The notes under the pieces: generated by a model
What the model saw: the letters and a program-made list of their open reading frames with translations, nothing else
Databases searched by the model: none
What the model was told of the DNA's origin: nothing
Part shown: piece by piece, positions 56,979 through 64,000 of the stretch
Position numbering within the stretch: position 1 is the first letter of the stretch
Layout: each line of letters begins with the position of its first letter
Translations under genes and position numbers: made by a program
NCBI RefSeq assembly: GCF_001428895.1
Contig: NZ_LMJA01000029.1
Span: forward strand, 307,982 to 371,981
From: Mycobacterium sp. Root265
Lineage (GTDB): Bacteria > Actinomycetota > Actinomycetes > Mycobacteriales > Mycobacteriaceae
Direction of reading: 5' to 3'
DNA: 64,000 nucleotides

Positions 56979-59495
56979 TCAGTCCAGCAGACCGGCATCG
57001 ACCAGCCGGATCACCGCGGCACCTTCCTCGTCGGAAGCCTCCAGGTCGACCTCGGCCAGCAGGGCCCAGTCGTGGTCGCCGGCCGGGTCGTCCAGAATTT
57101 GGCGTACCCGCCACACGCCGGGCTGCCGCTCGATGATCAACAGCGCCGGACCTCGCGCGTCGGCGCCGGTACCCACATCGTCGTGCTCGGCGAAGTAATC
57201 CTCGCCGACCTCTTGCCAGCGTTCAGCCGTCCATCCCGAGGCCGCGTCCAATTCTCCCAGGTCGTACCAGCGCCGACGCGAGAACAACTCGACCCTGCGG
57301 AAGAGCGCGTTGCGCACCATGGCCGTGAATGCCCGCTCATTACCGGTCAGCGGGCGCGGGCGGGCCGGTACCGCCACCGGGACATCGTGCGGCTGATCCG
57401 GACTCGTCAGCTGCTCCCACTCGTCGAGCAGGCTCGAATCGACCTGCCGCACAAGCTCACCGATCCACTCGACGATATCGTTGAGCTCCTCGGTGCGCGC
57501 GGTGGCGGGCACTCCCGAGCGCAGTGCCTTGAAGGCATCGGACAGGTAGCGCAGCACCGCGCCTTCGGAGCGGGTCAGGCCGTACTGGCTGACGTACTCA
57601 CGGAAGGTCATGGCGCGCTCCCACATCTCGCGCACCACGGACTTGGGTGAGAGCTGGCCGTCGGCGGCCCACGGGTTGGTCTGCAGATACACCGCGTACG
57701 CGTGGCCGAGCAGCTCCTGCAGCGGCTTGGGATAGGTCACGTCATCGAGCAGTTCCATCCGCTCGTCGTACTCGATCCCCTCGGCCTTCATCGCCGCGAC
57801 GGCCTCGCCCCGCGCCTTCTTCAGCTGGGCGGCCATGATCTGCCGAGGATCTTCCAGCGTCGCCTCGATGACCGAAACCACGTCCAGGGCATAGGTTTCC
57901 GACGCGGCATCGAGGGTGTCCACCGCGGCCAGCGCAAACGTGGACAGCGGCTGGTTGAGCGCGAAATCCCGTGGGAGGTCCACCGTCAGGCGGTAACGCC
58001 GCCCGTCGGCCTCCGGCTCGGGCAGCCGCTCCAGGACGCCGGCCTGCAGCAGTGAGCGGGCGATGCCGACGGCCTCGCGGATGAGCCGGAGCTGACGTTT
58101 GCGCGGCTCATGATTCTCCGTCAGCAGCCGCCGCATGGCGATGAAGGGGTCGCCCGGCCGGTCCACGACGTCGAGGATCATCGCCGTCGTCACCTTCATA
58201 TTGCTGTGCAGGGCCTCCGGCGTGGCCTCGATCAACCGGGTCATGGTCTTCTCGCTCCAGGGCACCATGCCCTCGGGAATCTTGCGGCGCACCAGCTTCC
58301 GGCGCTTCTTCGGGTCGTCGGCCACCTTGGCGAACTGCTTGAGGTTCTCCACCTCATGGTCGGGGGCCTGCACCACCACGGTGCCCGCGGTGTCATAGCC
58401 CGCCCGTCCGGCGCGCCCGGCGATCTGATGGAACTCGCGGGCATTGAGCAGACGGGTCCGGACGCCGTCGTACTTCGACAACGCCGAGAAGACCACGGTG
58501 CGGATGGGCACGTTGATGCCGACCCCGAGAGTGTCGGTGCCGCAGATGACCTTCAACAGACCGGCCTGGGCGAGCTGTTCCACGAGGCGGCGGTACTTGG
58601 GCAGCATCCCGGCGTGGTGCACGCCGATCCCGTGGCGGACCAGCCGGGACAGGGTGGACCCGAAGGCCGTCGAGAACCGGAACGCGCCGATCATGTCGGC
58701 GATCGCGGCCTTCTCCTCCTTGGTACTCACGTTCACACTCATCAGGGCCTGCGCCCGCTCCAGCGCCGAGGCCTGGGTGAAATGCACGACGTAGATCGGT
58801 GCCTGTTTGGTGTTCAGCAGGTCGGCGATCGTCTCGTGCATGGCGGTGGTGGCATAGGAGTAGAAGAGCGGCACCGGCCGTTCGGCACCGGTGATCAGTG
58901 CGGTCTCCCGACCGGTCCGGCGGGTCAGGTCGTCACGGAGGAACGTGACATCGCCGAGCGTGGCCGACATCAACAGGAACTGGGCGCGGGGCAGTTCCAG
59001 CAACGGCACCTGCCAGGCCCAGCCGCGGTCCGGGTCGCCGTAGAAGTGGAACTCGTCCATCACCATCAGGCCGATATCCGCGTCGGCACCCTCGCGCAAC
59101 GCGATGTTGGCCAGGATTTCGGCGGTGCACGCGATGATCGGCGCATCGGCGTTGACCGCGGCGTCGCCGGTGAGCATGCCGACGTTGGCCGCACCGAACA
59201 CCTCGCACAGGGCGAAGAACTTCTCGCTGACCAGTGCCTTGATCGGGGCGGTGTAGAAGCTGGTGCGGTCCGCGGCGAGCGCCGCGTAGATGGCGCCGGT
59301 GGCCACCAGGGATTTACCGGAGCCGGTGGGCGTGGCGAGGATGACGTTGGCGCCGCTGACCAGTTCGATCAGCGCTTCCTCCTGCGCCGGGTACAGCACC
59401 GTGCCGCCGGCGGCGGCCCACTCGCCGAACGCGCTGAACAACCCGTCGGGATCGGACCCGACTGCGGGCAGGGGTAAGGCGTCCATGGTGACCAT
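56979..59495 (-). CDS. Ski2-like DEAD/DEAH-box helicase
   Basis: An 838-residue superfamily 2 helicase. Motif I ATPTGSGKS near 54-62, motif II DEFHFYGD (DEFH variant, typical of Ski2/Mtr4-like HelY relatives), motif III SATLGD, motif VI HQIAGRAGRAG. The C-terminal 400 residues include a DUF3516-type domain, as in mycobacterial helicases of this class. Likely in RNA or DNA metabolism; not RecQ, since it lacks its domains. It starts at ATG 59495 (or 59486). Upstream, divergent, is the ring-hydroxylating oxygenase cluster. Confidence 0.88.
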   Translation of the reverse strand: MVTMDALPLPAVGSDPDGLFSAFGEWAAAGGTVLYPAQEEALIELVSGANVILATPTGSGKSLVATGAIYAALAADRTSFYTAPIKALVSEKFFALCEVFGAANVGMLTGDAAVNADAPIIACTAEILANIALREGADADIGLMVMDEFHFYGDPDRGWAWQVPLLELPRAQFLLMSATLGDVTFLRDDLTRRTGRETALITGAERPVPLFYSYATTAMHETIADLLNTKQAPIYVVHFTQASALERAQALMSVNVSTKEEKAAIADMIGAFRFSTAFGSTLSRLVRHGIGVHHAGMLPKYRRLVEQLAQAGLLKVICGTDTLGVGINVPIRTVVFSALSKYDGVRTRLLNAREFHQIAGRAGRAGYDTAGTVVVQAPDHEVENLKQFAKVADDPKKRRKLVRRKIPEGMVPWSEKTMTRLIEATPEALHSNMKVTTAMILDVVDRPGDPFIAMRRLLTENHEPRKRQLRLIREAVGIARSLLQAGVLERLPEPEADGRRYRLTVDLPRDFALNQPLSTFALAAVDTLDAASETYALDVVSVIEATLEDPRQIMAAQLKKARGEAVAAMKAEGIEYDERMELLDDVTYPKPLQELLGHAYAVYLQTNPWAADGQLSPKSVVREMWERAMTFREYVSQYGLTRSEGAVLRYLSDAFKALRSGVPATARTEELNDIVEWIGELVRQVDSSLLDEWEQLTSPDQPHDVPVAVPARPRPLTGNERAFTAMVRNALFRRVELFSRRRWYDLGELDAASGWTAERWQEVGEDYFAEHDDVGTGADARGPALLIIERQPGVWRVRQILDDPAGDHDWALLAEVDLEASDEEGAAVIRLVDAGLLD

Positions 59496-59545
59496 CAGCC
59501 TGCCCGACGCCGGGTAAGCACGCCACGGCGGGCAATATCAACTAC

Positions 59546-59574
59546 TTGTCATTCAACCGGTACGGCGATACCGT
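59546..59574 (+). promoter_or_regulatory. SigA-type promoter, leaderless
   Basis: TTGTCA (59546-59551), 17-nt spacer, TACCGT (59569-59574). The ATG at 59581 is 6 nt after the -10, so the transcript is predicted to begin at or near the ATG. Matches SigA -35 in five of six positions and -10 at TANNNT. Confidence 0.7.
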
Positions 59575-59580
59575 CTTGGC

Positions 59581-60864
59581 ATGGCGCGTTTCCCGAAACC
59601 GGCAGAGGGCAGTTGGACCGAGCACTACCCGGAGTTGGGTACCGGCCCGGTCTCCTATGAAGACTCGATCAACCCGGAGATCTATGAACTGGAACGCCAG
59701 GCGATCTTCAAACGAGCGTGGCTGAACGTCGGGCGGGTCGAGTTGCTGCCGCGCAAGGGCAGCTACTTCACCAAGGAGATGAAGGCCGCCAACACCTCGA
59801 TCATCGTGTGCCGCACCACCAAAGGTGAGGTGAAGGCCTACCACAATGTCTGCAGACACCGCGGCAACAAGCTGGTCTGGAACGACAAGCCGTTGGAAGA
59901 AACCAGTGGGACCTGCCGCCAGTTCATCTGCAAGTACCACGCCTGGCGCTATGACCTGGAAGGCAAACTGACCTACGTCCAGCAGGAGGAGGAGTTCTTC
60001 GACCTGGACAAGGAGCGCTACGGCCTCGTGCCGGTGCACTGCGAGGTGTGGGAAGGCTTCATCTTCGTCAACTTCGCCGCCGAACCGGAACAGACGCTGA
60101 TCGACTTCCTCGGCCCGATGATCACCGATCTGGCCGGTTACCCGTTCGACAAGATGACCTCGCGGTTCACCTATCGCTCCGAGGTGAAGGCGAACTGGAA
60201 GCTCTACATGGACGCCTTCCAGGAGTTCTATCACGCACCGGTGCTGCATGCGAACCAGACGCCCACCGCGTACTCCAAGGCCGCCGCACAAGCCGGGTTC
60301 GAGGCGCCGCATTACCGCATCGATGGACCGCACCGTCTGGTGAGCACGTCCGGTGTGCGGCCCTGGGAGATGGCCGACGAATTGCGCAAGCCGATCGAGG
60401 ACATCTGCAAGAGCGGTCTGTTCGGGCCGTGGGACGCTCCCGATCTCGGTGCGATGCCGGTGGGCCTGAATCCTGCCAAATGCGAACCGTGGGGCCTGGA
60501 TTCGTTCCAGTTGTTCCCCAACTTCGTCATCCTGTTCTGGGGTCAGGGTTGGTATCTGACCTATCACTACTGGCCGACGTCATACAACACCCACACGTTC
60601 GAGTGCACGTTGTACTTCCCGCAGCCACGCACGCCGCGGGAACGTCTGGGCCAAGAACTGGCGGCGGCGACGTTCAAGGAATACGGGCTGCAGGATGCCA
60701 ACACCCTGGAGGCGACCCAGACCAGCATCGAATCCCGTGCGGTGGAACAGTTCCTGTACTGCGATCAGGAGATACTGCTGCGGCACCTGCACAAGGAGAC
60801 CGCATCGTGGATCGACGCCTACCAGCGGGAGAGTGAGCAACGTGCTACCAGTGGAATTCGCTGA
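59581..60864 (+). CDS. Rieske ring-hydroxylating oxygenase, alpha subunit
   Basis: A 427-residue aromatic-ring-hydroxylating oxygenase subunit. Rieske cluster ligands Cys91, His93, Cys117 and His120 (CRHRGN, CKYH). Mononuclear Fe site: His218 and His223 in FQEFYHAPVLH, with the bridging acidic residue nearby. Family enzymes insert O2 into aromatic or steroid-like rings, fed by a ferredoxin/reductase. The reductase probably is the gene at 63000. A small companion follows instead of a classical beta subunit. Confidence 0.9.
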   Translation: MARFPKPAEGSWTEHYPELGTGPVSYEDSINPEIYELERQAIFKRAWLNVGRVELLPRKGSYFTKEMKAANTSIIVCRTTKGEVKAYHNVCRHRGNKLVWNDKPLEETSGTCRQFICKYHAWRYDLEGKLTYVQQEEEFFDLDKERYGLVPVHCEVWEGFIFVNFAAEPEQTLIDFLGPMITDLAGYPFDKMTSRFTYRSEVKANWKLYMDAFQEFYHAPVLHANQTPTAYSKAAAQAGFEAPHYRIDGPHRLVSTSGVRPWEMADELRKPIEDICKSGLFGPWDAPDLGAMPVGLNPAKCEPWGLDSFQLFPNFVILFWGQGWYLTYHYWPTSYNTHTFECTLYFPQPRTPRERLGQELAAATFKEYGLQDANTLEATQTSIESRAVEQFLYCDQEILLRHLHKETASWIDAYQRESEQRATSGIR

Positions 60865-61162
60865 CCTGGAACAGTTCTCGGACTGGTGCCTGGCCACCGA
60901 GGCGCAGCGCTACAGCAAGCGGCTGGGCAGCACCATGGTCGAGATGCAGCCCTTCTACGACGCCATCACCGCACGCGCCGAAGAGGCTATTACCTACTGC
61001 GACAAATTCAGCCTCGACGATATGCCCGAGGATGTGCTCAACCTGATGCGCCTGCTGTATTCGATGGTGACGGTGTCGTTCTCGGTGGAGTGCTGGAAGC
61101 AGCCCCGGGTGCCGGATTCCGGAGCCACCCGGCTGGACTGCGTATACGAGCCGGTTCCGTGA
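60842..61162 (+). CDS. Small partner of the ring-hydroxylating oxygenase
   Basis: A 106-residue protein, not recognised. It starts at GTG 60842, overlapping the oxygenase by 23 nt, with GGGAGAG upstream. PVEFADLEQFSDWCLATEAQRYSKRLG and FYDAITARAEEAITYCDKFSLDDMPEDVLNLMRLLYSMV are helical. It lacks the cystatin-like fold of classical beta subunits (expected length about 160). The overlap with oxygenase and amidohydrolase suggests a role in the same pathway, perhaps as scaffold. Confidence 0.6.
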   Translation: MLPVEFADLEQFSDWCLATEAQRYSKRLGSTMVEMQPFYDAITARAEEAITYCDKFSLDDMPEDVLNLMRLLYSMVTVSFSVECWKQPRVPDSGATRLDCVYEPVP

Positions 61163-62403
61163 CCGTAACCGTTCTGCGGGCAGACCGCTGGGCCGATGTC
61201 GTCACCGGCGAGATCCACACGCCGGCCGTGTTGGTGATCGAGGGCAATCGCATCACCGCCGTCAATCCCGAAGGCCCGCTGCCTGATTCGGCCGTCGAGA
61301 TCAATCTGGGCGACGTGACGCTGCTGCCCGGCCTGATGGATATGGAGCTGAACCTGCTCATCGGGGGCCCCGGAAGTCCGGAGGGTCTGCCGACACCCAT
61401 GCACGGCGTGCAGGACGACCCGGCGTATCGCACCCTGCGGGGAGCGGTCAATGCGGCCACCACGTTGAACGCGGGATTCACCACCGTGCGCAACCTGGGC
61501 CTGATGGTGAAGACCGGTGGGTATCTGCTCGATGTCGCGCTGCAGCGGGCCATCGACCAGGGCTGGCACCCCGGCCCGCGCATCTGGCCGGCCGGACATG
61601 CCGTCACACCCTATGGCGGGCACCTCGATCCGACGGTGTTCCAGCGACTGGCGCCCGGCGTGATGCCGCTGTCGGTGGCCGAGGGCATCGCCAACGGAGT
61701 GCCCGACGTCATCGCCTGCGTGCGCTATCAGGTCCGGCACGGCGCCAAGCTGATCAAGGTGTCGGCATCCGGCGGGGTGATGTCCCACAGCACATCGCCG
61801 GGCGCCCAGCAGTACTCGGACGCCGAGTTCGAGGCGATCGCCGACGAGGCGCACCGCGCGGGGGTACGGGTGGCTGCGCATGCGGTGGGCGACAAGGCCA
61901 TTCAGGCGTGCATTCGCGCGGGCATCGACTGCATCGAGCACGGTTTCCTCGCCAGCGATGAGACGATCCAGATGATGGTCGACCACGGGACCTTCCTGGT
62001 CTCCACGACCTATCTCACCGATGCCATGGCCATCGACCGCATCGCGCCGGAGCTTCGCAAGAAGGCTCTGGAGGTCTTCCCGAAGGCGAAGGCGATGCTG
62101 CCCAAGGCGATAGCGGCCGGGGTCCGCATCGCCTGCGGCACCGATGCGCCGGCGATCCCGCACGGCCAGAACGCCAAGGAACTCGGCGCGCTGGTGGAGC
62201 GCGGGATGACCCCGATGCAGGCCATCAAGGCCGCCACGGTCATCAGCGCTGAACTCATCGACGCCGACGACGAGCTGGGCCGGTTGGCCCCGGGTTACCT
62301 GGCAGACATCATCGCGGTGCCCGGGGATGTCTCCACCGATATCACCGCCACGCTGGACGTCCGGTTCGTCATGAAGGACGGGGTCATCGTCAAACAGGTG
62401 TAG
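61159..62403 (+). CDS. Amidohydrolase-family protein lacking the HxH metal motif
   Basis: A 414-residue protein of the amidohydrolase superfamily. It has LLPGLMDMELNLLIGG where active members read GLIDxHxH: both metal-binding His are replaced by Glu and Asn. Other metal positions remain: Lys in KLIKVSASGG (carbamylated in the family), His in VAAHAVGD, His in CIEHGF, Asp in CGTDAP. Either a changed metal site or a subfamily with a single metal. Starts at GTG 61159, overlapping the small gene by 4 nt. Likely hydrolyses an amide, lactone or cyclic compound from the oxygenase route; inference. Confidence 0.82.
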   Translation: MTVTVLRADRWADVVTGEIHTPAVLVIEGNRITAVNPEGPLPDSAVEINLGDVTLLPGLMDMELNLLIGGPGSPEGLPTPMHGVQDDPAYRTLRGAVNAATTLNAGFTTVRNLGLMVKTGGYLLDVALQRAIDQGWHPGPRIWPAGHAVTPYGGHLDPTVFQRLAPGVMPLSVAEGIANGVPDVIACVRYQVRHGAKLIKVSASGGVMSHSTSPGAQQYSDAEFEAIADEAHRAGVRVAAHAVGDKAIQACIRAGIDCIEHGFLASDETIQMMVDHGTFLVSTTYLTDAMAIDRIAPELRKKALEVFPKAKAMLPKAIAAGVRIACGTDAPAIPHGQNAKELGALVERGMTPMQAIKAATVISAELIDADDELGRLAPGYLADIIAVPGDVSTDITATLDVRFVMKDGVIVKQV

Positions 62404-62472
62404 CGCCAGGGACCGGCCGGATGTGCGCTAGCGTCATCGTGAATCCAGCAGTAGGCGATGGGCGGCAGAGAA

Positions 62473-62931
62473 ATGAGCGTAGAACTCACAGACAATGTCC
62501 TGTGGCTGCTCAAGCAGGCCTTCTACTTCTCCCTGACCAGTGTCAACGACGCGGTCAAGCCCCACGGCGTCAGCACCGCACAGATCGGCGTGCTGCGGCA
62601 GCTGACCAATCAGCCCGGTCTGTCCGGCGCCGAACTCGCACGTCGGCTGTTGATCAGTCCGCAGGGCGTTCAGCTGGCGCTCACCGCTCTGGAGAAGCGC
62701 GGTCTCGTGGAGCGCAAGCAGGACCCCCAGCACGGCCGGATCCTGCAGGCTTTTCTGACCGATGAAGGTCGTGCGGTCGCCGCGGCAGTGGTCAGCGACG
62801 CCGTCGCCGCACACGACAAGGTATTCGGGGTGCTCAGTCGCGAGGAGCAGGAGCAGTTGCGCACTTTGCTCAGCCGGGTGGTCGAGCAGGGCACCGGTCA
62901 TACCCTGTACGCGGACCACGTCGACCCCTGA
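62473..62931 (+). CDS. MarR family regulator of the catabolic cluster
   Basis: A 152-residue MarR. VLRQLTNQPGLSGAELARRLLISPQGVQLALTALEKRGLVERKQDPQHGRILQAFLT is the wHTH with its wing. An ATG at 62458 is in frame 15 nt earlier; ATG 62473 is chosen on AGAGAA spacing. It sits between the amidohydrolase and the reductase, and a double CAAGTACTTG-type site follows its stop. Likely a ligand-responsive repressor of the reductase and perhaps of the whole cluster. Confidence 0.84.
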   Translation: MSVELTDNVLWLLKQAFYFSLTSVNDAVKPHGVSTAQIGVLRQLTNQPGLSGAELARRLLISPQGVQLALTALEKRGLVERKQDPQHGRILQAFLTDEGRAVAAAVVSDAVAAHDKVFGVLSREEQEQLRTLLSRVVEQGTGHTLYADHVDP

Positions 62932-62955
62932 TCAGCCGTTACCGCTCCTACATAT

Positions 62956-62985
62956 CTAGTACTTGAGATATATGACAAGTACTTG
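62956..62985. promoter_or_regulatory. Two AGTACTTGA repeats, candidate MarR operator
   Basis: CTAGTACTTG (62956-62965) and the perfect 10-bp palindrome CAAGTACTTG (62976-62985) lie exactly 20 bp apart. ATATCT-N8-AGATAT (62952-62971) overlaps the first. The pair sits 15 bp before the reductase ATG, so occupancy would block its promoter. The adjacent MarR is the likely binder. Confidence 0.6.
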
Positions 62986-62999
62986 ATAACCTTGTGGAG

Positions 63000-64000
63000 A
63001 TGACCTCCCCGAGCGAAGCTGCCGCCGAAACCGCCGACGCGGACGGCTTCACATCGCTGCGGATCAAGGATGTGGTGCGCGAGACCGACGACGCGATCTC
63101 GATCGTCTTCAATGTTCCGCCGCACCTGGCCGAGCACTTCTCCTACCGCGCCGGGCAGTACCTCGCGCTGCGCGTCCCGGTGGACGGACAGGAGTACCGC
63201 CGCTGCTACTCGATGTCGTCCTCGCCGGTGAAGCACCAGGACCTGCGGGTCACCATCAAGCGTGACCGTGACGGCGTGGTGTCCAACTGGCTCAATGACC
63301 ATGCGGCACCGGGGGATCGGATCAGTGTCGCAGCACCCGAGGGTCGCTTCGTCCGCTCCGGCAACGGTCGTGAGCTGGTGGCGTTTGCCGGCGGAAGCGG
63401 TATCACGCCGGTGTTCTCGCTGATTCAGACCGAGTTGGCGGAGTCCACCGGCCGCGCGCGGTTGCTCTACGCCAATCGTGAGGTGAAGTCGGTCATCTTC
63501 AGGGAGGCTCTCAACGGCCTTGTCGATGAGCACGGTGACCGCTTCGGACTCCAGCATCACCTCGACGTCGAGCAGGGCGTGGTGACCGCGGAGAAGATCG
63601 CCGCGTTCATCGCCGAGACCGGAACCGATGCGGACTGTTTCGTCTGTGGGCCGGGCCCGTTCATGGACACTGTCGAGCGGGCACTGCTGGCCGCCGGAGT
63701 CCCGGCGGAGCAGGTGCATCTGGAGCGCTTTACCGTGGCGCCGATCCCGACCCCGTCGCCCGGCGCCCCGGTGACCGAGACCGTGACGATCGAGCTGGAC
63801 CGGGAAACGGTCACGGTGGACTACCGGGCGGGACACACCCTGCTGCAGATGGCCCGGATGGCGGGGCTCAGGGCGCCCTCATCCTGCGAAACAGGTTCGT
63901 GCGGAACGTGTATCGCGCAGGTGACCGAAGGCAGCGCGCGCCTGCTGAACAATGACGCGCTCGACGAGGACGAGATCGCCGAGGGACTCGTGGTCACCTG
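63000..64000 (+). CDS. Ferredoxin reductase (FAD, NAD, 2Fe-2S), 3' end outside window
   Basis: 333 codons are visible. Domains in order: FAD (YRAGQY at 49-54, RRCYSMSSSP at 67-76), NAD (AFAGGSGITP at 129-137, VCGPGPFMD at 215-223) and plant-type 2Fe-2S (CETGSCGTC at 296-304, with the fourth Cys beyond the edge). This layout is that of KshB/PaaE-type reductases, which pass electrons from NAD(P)H to Rieske oxygenases; the oxygenase at 59581 is a natural partner. Start may be ATG 63000 or GTG 62994. The last 20-30 residues are outside the window. Confidence 0.88.
   Translation, partial: MTSPSEAAAETADADGFTSLRIKDVVRETDDAISIVFNVPPHLAEHFSYRAGQYLALRVPVDGQEYRRCYSMSSSPVKHQDLRVTIKRDRDGVVSNWLNDHAAPGDRISVAAPEGRFVRSGNGRELVAFAGGSGITPVFSLIQTELAESTGRARLLYANREVKSVIFREALNGLVDEHGDRFGLQHHLDVEQGVVTAEKIAAFIAETGTDADCFVCGPGPFMDTVERALLAAGVPAEQVHLERFTVAPIPTPSPGAPVTETVTIELDRETVTVDYRAGHTLLQMARMAGLRAPSSCETGSCGTCIAQVTEGSARLLNNDALDEDEIAEGLVVT

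Noticed and set aside
58110-59477. 455-codon plus-strand frame opposite the helicase
   Set aside because: A shadow: the helicase motifs on the minus strand explain the sequence, and composition is His/Gln/Gly-rich.
1-64000. CRISPR arrays, insertion sequences, prophage or tRNA genes
   Set aside because: No regularly spaced repeats, transposase or integrase motifs, or cloverleaf with CCA-type end was noticed on either strand.

Overview
The window is high-GC actinobacterial chromosome, and the gene content points to a non-tuberculous, probably rapidly growing Mycolicibacterium/Mycobacterium. It has an MmpS/MmpL pair, an LpqN-type lipoprotein, a cutinase-like serine esterase, several F420/LLM and SDR enzymes, many TetR/MarR/HxlR regulators, and frequent 4-nt ATGA/GTGA overlaps and leaderless-looking starts. 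No rRNA, tRNA, CRISPR, insertion sequence or phage gene was seen. Only one stretch over 300 bases lacks a gene (7689-8097). Species assignment is inference from family content; no database was searched.

Layout, left to right. 1-6621: a molybdopterin oxidoreductase (cut by the window edge) divergent from a TetR-led operon of an LLM oxidoreductase, a sulfotransferase, a sugar-epimerase-like TIM barrel and a DUF1214 protein. 6609-10984: a secreted clan-A glycoside hydrolase, an amine-dehydrogenase-like oxidoreductase divergent from a second TetR paralogue, and a secreted GH6 cellulase. 10968-17184: a TetR with no canonical start codon, two tandem palindromes, and a four-gene operon overlapping by 4 nt at every junction: phospholipase D, RES-domain protein, ClC antiporter, ABC-F ATPase. 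17102-21489: MmpS-MmpL and a small membrane protein, divergent from a MarR. 21477-24426: PPOX and NmrA enzymes divergent from an AraC regulator, then a degenerate PLP-barrel protein.

24478-32891 holds a cutinase-like esterase, a lipoprotein, a small secreted His-rich peptide, a 37-residue acidic peptide, a strong terminator, a cupin-NmrA-NmrA-nitroreductase operon, and a large AAA-LuxR regulator. A second small secreted peptide is divergent from the LuxR gene. The two peptide genes are paralogous and share a 92-bp upstream block with the same 16-bp palindrome at the same distance from the ATG. This looks like a regulon not recognisable from known families and is the best candidate for something undescribed.

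32863-39683: LLM and STAS genes, an AraC regulator, a GAF-ANTAR protein, a SigF-type promoter before an unknown gene, an MFS pump with its MarR, and a MarR-DUF2269-rhodanese operon with a 27-bp inverted repeat at an internal gene junction. 39769-44423: a MoxR-DUF58-VWA cluster. 44474-50876: single genes and small stress-type proteins (Dabb, HxlR, LpqN, SDR, RibD-like, topoisomerase IB, Rho-N protein, nucleotidyltransferase, EEP hydrolase, three tiny genes). 50952-56907: a FAD/Rieske fusion, a zinc alcohol dehydrogenase, a Tat-exported GH5-like enzyme, VOC, HxlR and SDR genes. 56979-59495: a Ski2-like helicase. 59581-64000: a catabolic cluster with a ring-hydroxylating oxygenase, a small partner, an amidohydrolase lacking its HxH motif, a MarR, and the start of a ferredoxin reductase.
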